A DNA stretch of 64,000 bases from Candidatus Neomicrothrix sp. UBA2974 (GTDB taxonomy: Bacteria; Actinomycetota; Acidimicrobiia; Acidimicrobiales; MedAcidi-G1). Below, in pieces: positions 18,672-27,980 of this stretch; within the stretch, counting starts at the first letter, position 1; every line of letters starts with the position of its first letter. The translations under genes were made by a program, and so were the position numbers. The stretch is taken from NCBI GenBank assembly GCA_002348705.1, contig DEAU01000013.1, positions 123,007 to 187,006 on the forward strand. Direction: 5' to 3'. The notes below the pieces were generated by a model, which was not told where the DNA came from, did not search any database, and was given only the letters and a program-made list of their open reading frames with translations.

Positions 18672-20729
18672 GTGCGCATCTTGGAGAGTTACATCCATGG
18701 ATGCTGGCACGCCTCATCTACCCAGGGCATCGTCACCCAACACGCCGTGACCGGCGAACCAGTCTCCTCGGTATCTAGCGACGGCGTGGACCTCTCAGCT
18801 GCCGTTGACCACGCTCGATACGTGGGCGGCCCTGCCCTTCGGTCGATGACCTTCCCTGAACGGGCCGCACTCTTAAAGGCGATGGGTCAACTGCTCATAG
18901 CTGAAAAGGAGGTCTTGTACGAACTCTCCGCGGCTACAGGCGCTACAAGGGCTGACTCATCGATAGATATCGAAGGAGGTGCCGGTGTTCTTCTCGGCTA
19001 CGCGTCCAGAGGTCGACGAGAGCTACCTGACGGGCATGTCCTCGTAGACGGTGATCCGGAAATCCTGTCCCGAGATGGCTCGTTCTTGGGAATCCACATA
19101 GCGACCCCACGCCGCGGGGTCGCTGTCCAAATCAACGCCTTCAACTTCCCGGTCTGGGGCACACTCGAGAAGTTGGCTCCAACGCTCCTTGCCGGCGTAC
19201 CCACCATCGTCAAGCCAGCCACACCCACCGCCTTCATGACAGAGGCCATGGTTCGGCTAATAATTGAAGCCGGGATTCTCCCCGACGGGGCCCTGCAACT
19301 GGTCTGCGGACGAGTCGACGGCCTATTTAACCTTCTCGACGGGCAAGATCACGTGGCCTTCACAGGCTCGGCTGACACGGCCGCCATGTTGCGGTCCCAC
19401 CCCACCCTGTCCGCTCGGTCGGTCCGCTTCAACGCCGAAGCCGACTCTCTCAACGCTGCCATTCTGGGCGAGGCGGCGGTGCCCGGATCCGACGAGTTCA
19501 GCCTTTTCGTAACCGAGGTCGTCCAGGAAATGACTGTCAAGGCCGGCCAAAAATGCACCGCTATCCGCCGAGCCTTAGTACCCACCCCACAGCTTGACGC
19601 AGTCGCCGAGGCACTAGCTTCAGCGTTGGCTGGAGTTCGTGTTGGAGATCCAGCCGACGCCGACACTGACATGGGTGCGCTGGTCGGAGTCACCCAACGA
19701 GAAGAAGTTCGCGGTGCCGTGATGGCAATGCGTGCAAGCGCTGACGTAGTAGTCGACCACTGTGAATTCCACGGCGTAAACCCAAAGGTCGGTGCCTTCT
19801 TGGCCCCTACGCTGCTGCGGGCCAGCGATCCAAACGACGACGCTGTACACACGACGGAGGCATTCGGGCCGGTGTGCACCCTCCTCGGCTACGACGGACC
19901 GGACGACGCTGTGCGTCTCACTGCCCTTGGTTCCGGCAGCCTCGTGGCCTCGGTGGTCACCCCAGACGCCAATGAGGCGGCAGCGCTCACCCTCGGGATC
20001 GCGGCCCACCACGGACGGGTCCACGTGCTGGACGCCATAGCCTCAGCCAATTCCACCGGACACGGCTCACCACTACCCACTCTGGTCCACGGCGGCCCCG
20101 GGCGAGCCGGCGGTGGCGAAGAGATGGGTGGGCTCCGGGGTATTCGTCACCACATGCAGACCACCGCCGTCCAGGGTTCGCCCGACATGCTCACCGCGGT
20201 GGCTGGACAGTGGATGCCGGGCGCCATCAGGCACGTTGGCCAGGGCCACCCATTCAGGCTTCACTTCGACGACCTAGAACTCGGTACCGCCATCCGAACC
20301 GCCAGCCGTGAAGTCACCCTCGACGAGATCGAAAACTTCGCCCATAGCACTGGCGACTACTTCTATGCCCATATGGACGAAGAAGCCGCGTCGGCAAGCC
20401 CCATCTTCGGTGGTCGAGTAGCTCATGGCTATCTCGTGCTTTCGCTGGCCGCCGGCCTGTTCGTCTGGCCTGACCCGGGCCCCGTACTAGCCAACTACGG
20501 CATCGACCGTTGCCGATTCGCCAAGCCCACCTACCCCGGCGACATACTCACTGTCTGGTTAACCGCAAAGCGCAAGACCCTGCGAGCCGGCACCGGCTAC
20601 GGCGAGGTGGCTTGGGACGCTCAAGTCATCAACCAAGACGAAGTGGTCGTTGCCGCCTATGACGTATTAACGATGGTCGCCAACCGGCCTGGCATCAACG
20701 GTGCCCCTGTGCCCGACGGAACCGTGTGA
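18672..20729 (+). CDS. paaZ: Bifunctional oxepin-CoA hydrolase / 3-oxo-5,6-dehydrosuberyl-CoA semialdehyde dehydrogenase
   Basis: Opens the oxepin-CoA ring and oxidises the resulting aldehyde in aerobic phenylacetate degradation. The frame extends to a TTG at 18603, but the family starts at about RILESYIHGCW, so I use the GTG at 18672 (685 residues; E. coli PaaZ has 681). Aldehyde dehydrogenase domain about 1-520, with EADSLN (Glu) and GQKCTAIRR (Cys). MaoC-type hydratase domain about 540-685, with GDYFYAHMD (catalytic Asp and His). The stop overlaps the paaA start. It begins a five-gene paa operon. Confidence 0.95.
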   Translation: MRILESYIHGCWHASSTQGIVTQHAVTGEPVSSVSSDGVDLSAAVDHARYVGGPALRSMTFPERAALLKAMGQLLIAEKEVLYELSAATGATRADSSIDIEGGAGVLLGYASRGRRELPDGHVLVDGDPEILSRDGSFLGIHIATPRRGVAVQINAFNFPVWGTLEKLAPTLLAGVPTIVKPATPTAFMTEAMVRLIIEAGILPDGALQLVCGRVDGLFNLLDGQDHVAFTGSADTAAMLRSHPTLSARSVRFNAEADSLNAAILGEAAVPGSDEFSLFVTEVVQEMTVKAGQKCTAIRRALVPTPQLDAVAEALASALAGVRVGDPADADTDMGALVGVTQREEVRGAVMAMRASADVVVDHCEFHGVNPKVGAFLAPTLLRASDPNDDAVHTTEAFGPVCTLLGYDGPDDAVRLTALGSGSLVASVVTPDANEAAALTLGIAAHHGRVHVLDAIASANSTGHGSPLPTLVHGGPGRAGGGEEMGGLRGIRHHMQTTAVQGSPDMLTAVAGQWMPGAIRHVGQGHPFRLHFDDLELGTAIRTASREVTLDEIENFAHSTGDYFYAHMDEEAASASPIFGGRVAHGYLVLSLAAGLFVWPDPGPVLANYGIDRCRFAKPTYPGDILTVWLTAKRKTLRAGTGYGEVAWDAQVINQDEVVVAAYDVLTMVANRPGINGAPVPDGTV

Positions 20730-21664
20730 TGGGACGAACATGGGAGTCCCTCGACGATTTCGAAGCCTTTCTCGATCAAGGTGGAACCGTCGAAGTTGAT
20801 GATGATATGCCCAACGCTTACCGGCTCGCCGTATTTGCCTTTATCGAGATGCATGCCAACTCGGAGCTCATGGGCGGACTCACCGAGCGGGATTGGATCC
20901 CCCGGTCCCCGGGGCTTCGACACAAGATGTCGGTACTTGCAAAAACCCAGGACGAAATTGGCCACGGCCACCTCCTTTACATGGTGGCCGCCGACATGGC
21001 CGTCAAGACTCGCCAGCGGATGCTCGAGGACCTGTTCGCTGGTAGGTCGAAGTTCCACAACGTCTTCCACTACCGGGCTAAAACCTGGGGGGACCAGGTT
21101 GCCATCTCGTTTCTGGTCGACGCCGCAGCTCTTACCAGCCAACAGGCTGTCTTCAAGAAATGCTCCTATGGACCCTACCGACGAATCCTCAAGCGGATCA
21201 TTGCCGAAGAGGGTTTCCATATGCGGATGGGCGAGGAGCGGGTCCTGCTCATAGCCGAGGGCACCGAGACCCAACGTCAGATGTTTCAGCAATCCATCAA
21301 TGACTGGTGGTGGCCAGCACTCCAGCTGTTCGGACCTGACTCAAAGCCCGACGACGTTCTGCTGCGATGGCATATCAAGTCAGAACGCAACGAGGTACTT
21401 AGGGCTCAGTGGGTGCAGAAATTCGTCCCAATGCTCCTTTCTTACGGATTTTCCATCCCGGACCCTGGGCTCACCTACGAGGCTGAGACCGACAATTGGA
21501 TAGCCGGCCCCATTGACTGGGAGCCACTGAAACTAACCATGGACATGGAGGGACCCGATTCAGCCCGCCGGATTGCCGAAGCGGCCGCGAACTGGGACGA
21601 CACCCGCTGGGTCCGTGATGCCATGGACCGGGCACCCGAACGGTCCAAGAGGGCTGCGACGTGA
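20726..21664 (+). CDS. paaA: 1,2-phenylacetyl-CoA epoxidase subunit PaaA
   Basis: Catalytic diiron subunit that epoxidises phenylacetyl-CoA. The 312-residue protein has TQDEIGHGHLLY near 70 and AEEGFHMRMGEE near 158, giving the two E-x-x-H type iron motifs. FKKCSYGPYRRILKRI is strongly PaaA-like. It can start at GTG 20726 or the adjacent ATG 20729; both overlap the paaZ stop. The 3' end overlaps the next gene by 4 nt (GTGA). It should pair with PaaC, and the complex normally needs reductase PaaE. Confidence 0.95.
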   Translation: MMGRTWESLDDFEAFLDQGGTVEVDDDMPNAYRLAVFAFIEMHANSELMGGLTERDWIPRSPGLRHKMSVLAKTQDEIGHGHLLYMVAADMAVKTRQRMLEDLFAGRSKFHNVFHYRAKTWGDQVAISFLVDAAALTSQQAVFKKCSYGPYRRILKRIIAEEGFHMRMGEERVLLIAEGTETQRQMFQQSINDWWWPALQLFGPDSKPDDVLLRWHIKSERNEVLRAQWVQKFVPMLLSYGFSIPDPGLTYEAETDNWIAGPIDWEPLKLTMDMEGPDSARRIAEAAANWDDTRWVRDAMDRAPERSKRAAT

Positions 21665-22146
21665 GCCGCATAGCAAGCGCTGTGACGGCCATCCGGATAA
21701 GGGATGCCGTGGCGGCTGTCGACGATCCCGAGTACCCGGGCATCTCGATCGTCGACCTGGGCCTGCTCGAGTCAATCGATATCGGTCCCGACGGTGACAT
21801 CACCATCGGTCTGATTCCGACTTTCTCTGGCTGTCCAGCACTTGCGATGATCGCCGACGAGGTCCATGCCGCAGTATCTGCTGTCAACGAGTTAGACGCG
21901 AACCGAGTGGAGGTCCGCTGGCTTAATACCCCGGCTTGGACCGTCGACCGGATTAGCAAGACCGGTCGAGACACCATGGCCCAGGAGTTCACACTGGCTG
22001 TTCGAAACAAACTGGAGCCGGTGGCCTGCCCGCGTTGTGGAGACGAGACAACTGAAGATTCTCTTTTCGGATCTAGTCGGTGCCGAGCAATCCATCTGTG
22101 CCCATCGTGCGCTGAAGTCATAGAAGTGATGCGGTCTGGGGCCTGA
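21661..22146 (+). CDS. paaD: Phenylacetate degradation protein PaaD (MIP18-type)
   Basis: Accessory protein of the phenylacetyl-CoA epoxidase, of the MIP18/DUF59 family thought to help Fe-S cluster or metal insertion. 161 residues. N-terminal DUF59 part with DDPEYPGISIVDLGLL and FSGCPAL (conserved Cys). C-terminal zinc ribbon CPRCG ... LCPSC (four Cys) with FGSSRCRAI, as in E. coli PaaD. It sits between paaA and paaB, not after paaC as in E. coli. It overlaps paaA and is 1 nt from paaB. Confidence 0.92.
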   Translation: MSRIASAVTAIRIRDAVAAVDDPEYPGISIVDLGLLESIDIGPDGDITIGLIPTFSGCPALAMIADEVHAAVSAVNELDANRVEVRWLNTPAWTVDRISKTGRDTMAQEFTLAVRNKLEPVACPRCGDETTEDSLFGSSRCRAIHLCPSCAEVIEVMRSGA

Positions 22147-22147
22147 C

Positions 22148-22423
22148 TTGCGACGCTACGAGGTGTTCCTCAAGAAGGATGGACGGGACGAATACCGGCA
22201 CGCCGGTTCGTTGGACGCCCCTGACGAAGAAATGGCTCTAGTGCTGGCGCGCGAGTCGTACCTCCGACGGGCCGAAGGCGACCGACTCTGGCTGGTATGC
22301 CGGGACCACCTGATCGTGGGCACACCGGAGTTCATCAGCCCTAACTCTGACAAGCCGCATCGACACAACGACGGTGAACGCATCGCGCACCGACGACGAC
22401 GCCTCCGCGAGAAGGAACACTGA
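22148..22423 (+). CDS. paaB: 1,2-phenylacetyl-CoA epoxidase subunit PaaB
   Basis: Small non-catalytic subunit that bridges PaaAC heterodimers. 91 residues; E. coli PaaB has 95. The conserved YEVF near the start, HAGSLDAPDEEMALVLARESYLRR and LWLVCRDHLIVGTPEF match PaaB. It begins with TTG one base after the paaD stop, and its TGA overlaps the paaC ATG. The last 25 residues are Arg/His-rich. Confidence 0.9.
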   Translation: MRRYEVFLKKDGRDEYRHAGSLDAPDEEMALVLARESYLRRAEGDRLWLVCRDHLIVGTPEFISPNSDKPHRHNDGERIAHRRRRLREKEH

Positions 22424-23208
22424 TGCCCATCCCGTGGACGCCTGCGATTCGGGAATTTGTTCTTGCCTTCGCCGACGACGAACACCTGATGGGACAGCAA
22501 CACACTGAGTGGATCGGCGTGGCCCCATTTCTTGAGGAGGACCTGGCATTCTGCTCAATTGGTCAGGACGAATTAGGCCATGCCGCGTCGCTCTACGCCA
22601 TTGTGATAGGCGAAGGCGACCCAACCGGAGCGAGCGGACCTTCGGTCGATAACCGGGCCATTGACTCTGTCGCCTTCGACCGTAATCCGGGCCGATGGCG
22701 ATCCTGCAATCTGGTGGAAATGCCGACCCAAGACTGGGCACATGCCTTAGTCCGCCACTGGCTGTACGACTCTGCCGAGCAGCTCCGCTGGGAACTGATA
22801 TCTGAGTCGAAGCTGGCTTCGCTGGCCGAAGCGGCGGTCCGGGCAGAACGCGAGGAGTGGTTTCACCGACGGCACGCGGACGGGTTGCTGGACATTCTTA
22901 TGCCCGACCCGACAGCCGGTGATGTACTCCGCTCTGCGCTAGCCGACCTGATGCCAGTAGCAGTGGGCATGTTCGACCCCGTAATTGGCGAAGCAGCCGC
23001 CATCGAAGCTGGGGTGACAGCAGCGCCCTTCGATTCCCGGCTACCGCTCTGGATAGATCTAGTCCGCGATCGCTTCGATATCGACCCTGTGCTGGACGAT
23101 AGAGCAGCCTCCATCCAACAACACCGCACCGTCCGCAGCGAACACTTCGAAAACCTCCTGTCGAGAATGTGCGAGGTCCTCGACCTAGACCCGGCTGCGA
23201 TCTGGTAG
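22423..23208 (+). CDS. paaC: 1,2-phenylacetyl-CoA epoxidase subunit PaaC
   Basis: Structural, ferritin-like partner of PaaA, 261 residues. GQQHTEWIGVAPFLEEDLAF and the following SIGQDELGHAASLY correspond to the PaaC helix motifs, and AEREEWFHRRHADG to the second pair. Its ATG overlaps the paaB stop by one base. It closes the paa operon: no paaE, paaF, paaG, paaH or paaJ follows. An inverted repeat and a new promoter lie just downstream. Confidence 0.92.
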   Translation: MPIPWTPAIREFVLAFADDEHLMGQQHTEWIGVAPFLEEDLAFCSIGQDELGHAASLYAIVIGEGDPTGASGPSVDNRAIDSVAFDRNPGRWRSCNLVEMPTQDWAHALVRHWLYDSAEQLRWELISESKLASLAEAAVRAEREEWFHRRHADGLLDILMPDPTAGDVLRSALADLMPVAVGMFDPVIGEAAAIEAGVTAAPFDSRLPLWIDLVRDRFDIDPVLDDRAASIQQHRTVRSEHFENLLSRMCEVLDLDPAAIW

Positions 23209-23229
23209 AGCCGACGCGAGGGAAAGTTG

Positions 23230-23266
23230 GTCGACTCGTTCTAGAGAGTCAACTCCCAACTACGGT
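23230..23266 (+). promoter_or_regulatory. Inverted repeat and -10 upstream of the proline racemase-like gene
   Basis: GTCGACTC-GTTCTAGA-GAGTCAAC (23230-23253) is an 8-8-8 inverted repeat with one mismatch, centred on TCTAGA. TACGGT at 23261-23266 lies 8 nt before the ATG at 23275 and may be a -10 for a leaderless mRNA. The repeat would then be an operator in the -35 region. A weak terminator for the paa operon is the alternative; there is no T-run. Confidence 0.45.
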
Positions 23267-23274
23267 CCGCTCCT

Positions 23275-24282
23275 ATGGTCTTGCTTTCAGGCGAGTCGCT
23301 AAAGGTCGACGACTACCACACGGCCGGCGAACCATTCCGTATCGTTGACCTAGGACCCATGCAGGGCACGACGGTCCTTGATCGGCGGTCATGGGCTATG
23401 GACAACCTTGATGACTACCGGCGGTTCCTTGTTCAAGAACCTCGCGGCCACGAGGGCATGTACGGCGGCATGGTGGTACCCCCGGATGATGCGGACGGTG
23501 ACGTCGGCGTGGTCTTCTTCCACAAGGACGGCTTCTCAACTGCCTGCGGACACGGAACCATCGCTATGACTACTTGGGCTATCGACTCTGGGATGATCGA
23601 TGCGCCACCGGACGGTGAGACCACCGTGGCGGTGGATGTCCCATCCGGTCGGCTCCAGACAGTGGCACGGATGATCGCTGGACGGGTGGCATCGGTCCGT
23701 TTCACCAACGTCGAGGCATTCCCCGCAGCCCGCGACTTAGTCATCGAGACCAAGCACGGAAACGTCATCGCGCACGTGTCGTTCGGAGGGGCCTTTTATG
23801 CATCGGTCGCTGTCGACGACCTAGACGTGTCGTGCAGCACCGCGGATATTGACCGGTTGATAGACCTCGGACAACGGGTCAAAACCGTCCTCGACAGCCA
23901 CCCGTCCGTAACTCATCCATCCGATGACCGTCTGTCGGGTCTCTATGGCACGATCCTCCACGAAGACGTCAACCCACCAGCGACAGAGGCGGTAGTCCAC
24001 CAGCGGAACGTAACCGTGTTCGCCGACGGACAAGTTGATCGATCACCCTGCGGCTCGGGAACCTCCGCCCGCCTTGCTCTTCTGCACATGGACCAGGCTC
24101 TCGCCGTCAGAGACCGATTCCTTAACGAGGGTATTGCTGGCGGTGCCTTCGACGCCCGCATCGAGTCAGTGACCGAAGGTGGAGTTGTTCCCAGCGTGGA
24201 GGGCTCTGCACACCGCACTGGTACCTCCTCATTCACCCTGGACCCACACGACACCATCGGCTTGGGATTTCTGCTGCGATAA
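23275..24282 (+). CDS. Proline racemase-superfamily protein, probable 4-hydroxyproline 2-epimerase or proline racemase
   Basis: 335 residues. The two catalytic segments are present: ACGHGTIA with Cys91 and DRSPCGSGTSAR with Cys259. Having Cys in both places points to an epimerase or racemase; the related trans-3-hydroxyproline dehydratases carry Thr at the second site. The N-terminus starts DDYHTAGEPFRIV, as in the family. The next gene is an ornithine-cyclodeaminase-family reductase candidate, often found with these enzymes in hydroxyproline catabolism. No permease specific for proline is adjacent. Confidence 0.87.
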   Translation: MVLLSGESLKVDDYHTAGEPFRIVDLGPMQGTTVLDRRSWAMDNLDDYRRFLVQEPRGHEGMYGGMVVPPDDADGDVGVVFFHKDGFSTACGHGTIAMTTWAIDSGMIDAPPDGETTVAVDVPSGRLQTVARMIAGRVASVRFTNVEAFPAARDLVIETKHGNVIAHVSFGGAFYASVAVDDLDVSCSTADIDRLIDLGQRVKTVLDSHPSVTHPSDDRLSGLYGTILHEDVNPPATEAVVHQRNVTVFADGQVDRSPCGSGTSARLALLHMDQALAVRDRFLNEGIAGGAFDARIESVTEGGVVPSVEGSAHRTGTSSFTLDPHDTIGLGFLLR

Positions 24283-24331
24283 CAGGATCTCGAATTCCTC
24301 CTTCGGCAATCGGTAGACGAGAATCAACGAC

Positions 24332-25270
24332 GTGACCAACCTCCCCCATTTCGACGCCCATGACATCCGCTCGGTAATGGACATGGCCTCTTGTATCGAG
24401 GCGTTACGAACTGGAAGTCGTGAACTCGGCGACATGCACCCCCGCGCCCATGTCGCGCTGGGTCCGGGCGACGACTTCCTGATGATGCCAGCCGTCTCGC
24501 CAGCTGGGATCGGCGTCAAAGTGGTCAACGTTGTATCGGACAACCCATCGCGCGGCCTTCCCCTAATCCATGGCTTTTATCTATATTGCGACCGCTCTAC
24601 CGGCATACCTAAAGCCACGCTCGACGGCTCAGCGCTGACCACACTACGAACACCTGCCGCCTCGGCACTAGCCGCTGACCTATTAGCCCGTTCGGATGCC
24701 ACCAGCCTCGGAATATTCGGCACGGGAGTGCAAGCCCGTGGTCATTTAGAAGCAATGCTTTTGGTCCGGCCCAACATCGAACGAATCGTGACCTGCGGCC
24801 GCACCGAGGCCTCATCGACTGCCTTCGCCACTGACCTCAACGTACTCGAGCTCGCTGATGGGCGGCGGCTCGAAGCTGGATCACCAGAGGCGACCGCATC
24901 CTGCGACCTGATCTGTGGATGCACGACGTCAACCGAACCAGTGGTTCCCTCTGCCAATGTCCGGCCGGGATCACATGTAGCTCTAGTAGGTAGTTACTCC
25001 ACGGCGCGTCGAGAGGTAGCCCCTGACCTGTTGACACGCTCTTCGGTTTTCGTCGACAACCGGGGAGCGGCGGCCGAAGAGGCTGGCGACCTAATCTTGG
25101 CAGCCAAGGTCGAGAAGTGGTCATTCGACCGGATCGTTGGCGATCTGGCCGAGCTATGCCTCGGAACCGTCGGACGCACTTCTGATGATGAGGTGACCCT
25201 CTTCAAGTCGGTCGGCCTAGCCGTCTGGGATCTGATCGTGGCTGGATCAGTAGTCCAGGCCAACAGATAA
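24332..25270 (+). CDS. Ornithine cyclodeaminase / mu-crystallin family protein
   Basis: 312-residue NAD(P)-binding protein. It has the family N-terminus, a KVVNVVSDNPSRGLP segment, DGSALTTLRTPAASALAADLL, and the Rossmann loop GIFGTGVQARGHLEAM near residue 128. Members act as ornithine cyclodeaminase, alanine dehydrogenase or delta-1-pyrroline-2-carboxylate reductase. Next to a two-Cys proline-racemase homologue, the reductase role is the more likely, by inference only. It starts with GTG and is separated by 49 nt from the upstream gene. Confidence 0.85.
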   Translation: MTNLPHFDAHDIRSVMDMASCIEALRTGSRELGDMHPRAHVALGPGDDFLMMPAVSPAGIGVKVVNVVSDNPSRGLPLIHGFYLYCDRSTGIPKATLDGSALTTLRTPAASALAADLLARSDATSLGIFGTGVQARGHLEAMLLVRPNIERIVTCGRTEASSTAFATDLNVLELADGRRLEAGSPEATASCDLICGCTTSTEPVVPSANVRPGSHVALVGSYSTARREVAPDLLTRSSVFVDNRGAAAEEAGDLILAAKVEKWSFDRIVGDLAELCLGTVGRTSDDEVTLFKSVGLAVWDLIVAGSVVQANR

Positions 25271-25314
25271 CCAAGCCTCTGATGATTCTTCTAACCGATA
25301 TTTGAGCTGCTCCG

Positions 25315-26640
25315 ATGCCTGCACCCTTCGCACCAGTCGACACCACAGGACTGCCTGCTGCCGACAAGAGATCGAAGCAGGACGAGCTCCTCAATGCGCT
25401 GATATCCCGCCTCGCCACATGCGGAAACCCCTTCTGGACAGAGCGCCTGGACGGCATCGACCCGGCGTCTATTAGCTCGGTTGACGATCTTCCTCTGTTG
25501 CCATTCACCGTCAAGCAGGATCTACGCGACCAGTACCCGCTGGGAATGATCACCACCCCGATGGAAGCCACTACCCGAATCCACGCCAGCTCGGGCACCA
25601 GTGGCAAGCCAACTATCGTCGCTTACACACCGAATGACTTAGCCCTGTGGGCGGAGGTAAATGCGCGGGCCCTTGCCTTGGCTGGGACACGGCCTGAGGA
25701 CATCCTCCACAACGGATACGGGTACGGCCTGTTCACAGGTGGGCTTGGCCTCCATTACGGCGGCGAGCGACTGGGTTGCACCGTGGTACCGGTCTCCGGA
25801 GGCAACACCGCCCTTCAACTCCAGTTACTCGAGGATCTGGGCAGCCGGATTCTTTCGGCCACCCCTTCGTTTTGCTTGGTTCTGGCCGAGCGGGCCCACG
25901 CCCTCGGAATCCGCGAACGTCTTAGCGTGGAAGTAGGAATTCTCGGCGCCGAGCCATGGACAGAAGGCATGCGCAAACGTGTTCAGGAAGCCTGGGGGGG
26001 TGGCTTCGTTGCGCTCGATATCTACGGCCTATCCGAAGTCATCGGCCCCGGCGTCGCTATGGAAGCGCCAGATGACCTGGGTGCCCTCAATGTCTTCGAC
26101 GACCACTTCCTTCCCGAGATCGTTGATCCGGATACCGGCGAACCAGCCCCGGACGGTGAGTTCGGCGAATTAGTGATAACCACACTCACCAAAGAAGCTA
26201 TGCCTGTCCTGCGGTATCGCACCGGAGACATAACCCGAATTCTTCCCTGCGAGGGCGACACCGTTAGATCGAATAGTCGGAACTGGACCCGCATCGCTCG
26301 CCTCACCGGTCGAGCAGACGACATGCTGATCATCCGCGGCGTCAACGTCTACCCACGTGAGATCGAGGACGTCCTCATGGATGACGCTGCGGTAGGCACG
26401 AATTACGCCATCGTGGTCGATCGCCGGGGCAGCATGGCGGAGCTCCGGGTCCGAGCCGAGGCCACCTCCGGGACCTCCAACCTTGTCGACAGTGCTGAAC
26501 GTATATCCAAGGCGGTTGCCGACCGGATTCGAATCCGAGCCGACGTGGAGTTGGTCCCGGAGGGTTCCATGCCTCGGACCGAGGTTGGGAAAGTCAAGCG
26601 TGTCTACGAGCAGCTTGATGATAGAGATCCCCTCACCTGA
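25315..26640 (+). CDS. paaK: Phenylacetate-CoA ligase
   Basis: Adenylate-forming ligase that activates phenylacetate (or a related aryl acid) to the CoA ester. 441 residues, matching PaaK. Seen: ASSGTSGKPT phosphate-binding loop near 92, GLFTGGLGLHYGGERLG, IYGLSEVIGPGVA, RYRTGDITRI, and the hinge RADDMLIIRGVNVYPREIE, then VGKVKRV with the C-terminal catalytic Lys region. It lies 2.1 kb downstream of paaC, separated by the racemase and cyclodeaminase genes, so it probably has its own transcription start. Confidence 0.93.
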   Translation: MPAPFAPVDTTGLPAADKRSKQDELLNALISRLATCGNPFWTERLDGIDPASISSVDDLPLLPFTVKQDLRDQYPLGMITTPMEATTRIHASSGTSGKPTIVAYTPNDLALWAEVNARALALAGTRPEDILHNGYGYGLFTGGLGLHYGGERLGCTVVPVSGGNTALQLQLLEDLGSRILSATPSFCLVLAERAHALGIRERLSVEVGILGAEPWTEGMRKRVQEAWGGGFVALDIYGLSEVIGPGVAMEAPDDLGALNVFDDHFLPEIVDPDTGEPAPDGEFGELVITTLTKEAMPVLRYRTGDITRILPCEGDTVRSNSRNWTRIARLTGRADDMLIIRGVNVYPREIEDVLMDDAAVGTNYAIVVDRRGSMAELRVRAEATSGTSNLVDSAERISKAVADRIRIRADVELVPEGSMPRTEVGKVKRVYEQLDDRDPLT

Positions 26641-26723
26641 CGAATCTCACCCAGGACCCACGTTCTTGATTGCATTATTTCTGATGGTCCGTCAGATTTC
26701 CGACCGCACTAGCGTTCCGCTAC

Positions 26724-27956
26724 GTGTCCAGATTCCCAACAGACACGCCCGAACAGGCGAAGTTCCGCACAGCAGTTCAAACCTTCCTTGCCGAAAATGC
26801 CGAACCGCGAGCCGAAAGCGACCCGTGGCAGGTCTCCGGATTCTCCGACGACAACGACGCTCGGGCTTACTTCGAAGATGGCCGGTGTTGGCAACGAACC
26901 TTGGCCGCCCACGGATGGGCCGGCCTCACCTGGCCAGTCGAGTACGGCGGTGGTGGACATCCGGTCTGGGCTGACAGGATCTTCCGCGAGGAGTCAGCAC
27001 ACTACAACTCTCATTCTGGCTTCATTGGTGCCACCATCGCCATGCTCGGACCGACCCTGCTGGCCCACGCAACACCGGAGTTAAAGACTCGTTTCCTCCC
27101 GAGTTTGCTCAACGGCGAAGCGACTTGGTGCCAACTCTTTAGCGAACCGGGGTCTGGCTCTGACCTTGCCTCTCTGAACACCCGAGCCATTCTCGACGGT
27201 GATGAATGGGTAGTCGACGGACAGAAGGTCTGGAATTCGTGTGCCCAATTCGCCGACTGGGGTTTCCTGTTGGCCCGCACCAACCCCGAATCCCCCAAAC
27301 ACCGAGGCATCACTTTCTTGCTCGTCGACATGGCATCACCAGGAATAGAGGTCCGGCCCCTCGTCCAAGCAAATGGCTCCGCCCACTTCAATGAGGTCTT
27401 CCTCTCCAGCGTCAGGATTCCTTCCAACCAAGTTGTGGGCGATGTCAACGGTGGTTGGTCTCCAACCCGCACTGTCTTGGCCAACGAGGCTGCCTTTATT
27501 GGACGAGGTGAAGGACCTTCCGCATCGGACCGACTACGTGATCTAGCAACACGCCACGGCGGACTCGAAAACCCGATTGTTCGTCAGCGGCTCGCGAGAA
27601 TCATCAGCCGGGAGCGCCTTCAAAACTTTATGGGCCAGCGCATCCAGACTGCGGTCCGCAACGGACAGTCACCACCTTTCGACCCTGCACTAACCAAAGT
27701 GATGGCCGCCCGCACCAAAGTCCTGTCGGGCAATCTAGCTGCAGAGTTAACAGGTCTCGCCGCAATGGCGAGCTCGGAGACAGAGGACCCAGAGGGCAAC
27801 TGGGTGCGGGCCGAGATACTGAACCGTTTCGCCATCTCGATTGGTGGGGGAACCACTGAGGTCCAGAAAAACAACTTGGCCGAGCGATCACTGGGTCTTC
27901 CTCGAGATCCCGGCCAAAACAGTGAAACGGCGTGGAAGGATATCCCTCGCAACTGA
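26724..27956 (+). CDS. Acyl-CoA dehydrogenase (FadE-type)
   Basis: FAD-dependent dehydrogenase, 410 residues. It has the N-terminal helical domain, QLFSEPGSGSDLASL (flavin/substrate segment), VVDGQKVWNSCAQFADWGFLLART, and the C-terminal signature GGGTTEVQKNNLAERSLGLPRDP. The actinobacterial FadE group to which this resembles includes steroid and branched-substrate enzymes; the substrate here is unknown. GTG start with TAGCGT (26710-26715) 8 nt upstream, so possibly leaderless. Its electrons could pass through ETF to the EtfD-like reductase at 11627. It is followed 24 nt later by the transporter genes. Confidence 0.92.
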   Translation: MSRFPTDTPEQAKFRTAVQTFLAENAEPRAESDPWQVSGFSDDNDARAYFEDGRCWQRTLAAHGWAGLTWPVEYGGGGHPVWADRIFREESAHYNSHSGFIGATIAMLGPTLLAHATPELKTRFLPSLLNGEATWCQLFSEPGSGSDLASLNTRAILDGDEWVVDGQKVWNSCAQFADWGFLLARTNPESPKHRGITFLLVDMASPGIEVRPLVQANGSAHFNEVFLSSVRIPSNQVVGDVNGGWSPTRTVLANEAAFIGRGEGPSASDRLRDLATRHGGLENPIVRQRLARIISRERLQNFMGQRIQTAVRNGQSPPFDPALTKVMAARTKVLSGNLAAELTGLAAMASSETEDPEGNWVRAEILNRFAISIGGGTTEVQKNNLAERSLGLPRDPGQNSETAWKDIPRN

Positions 27957-27980
27957 GCGGGGCCGGGGGAGACGCCAACC

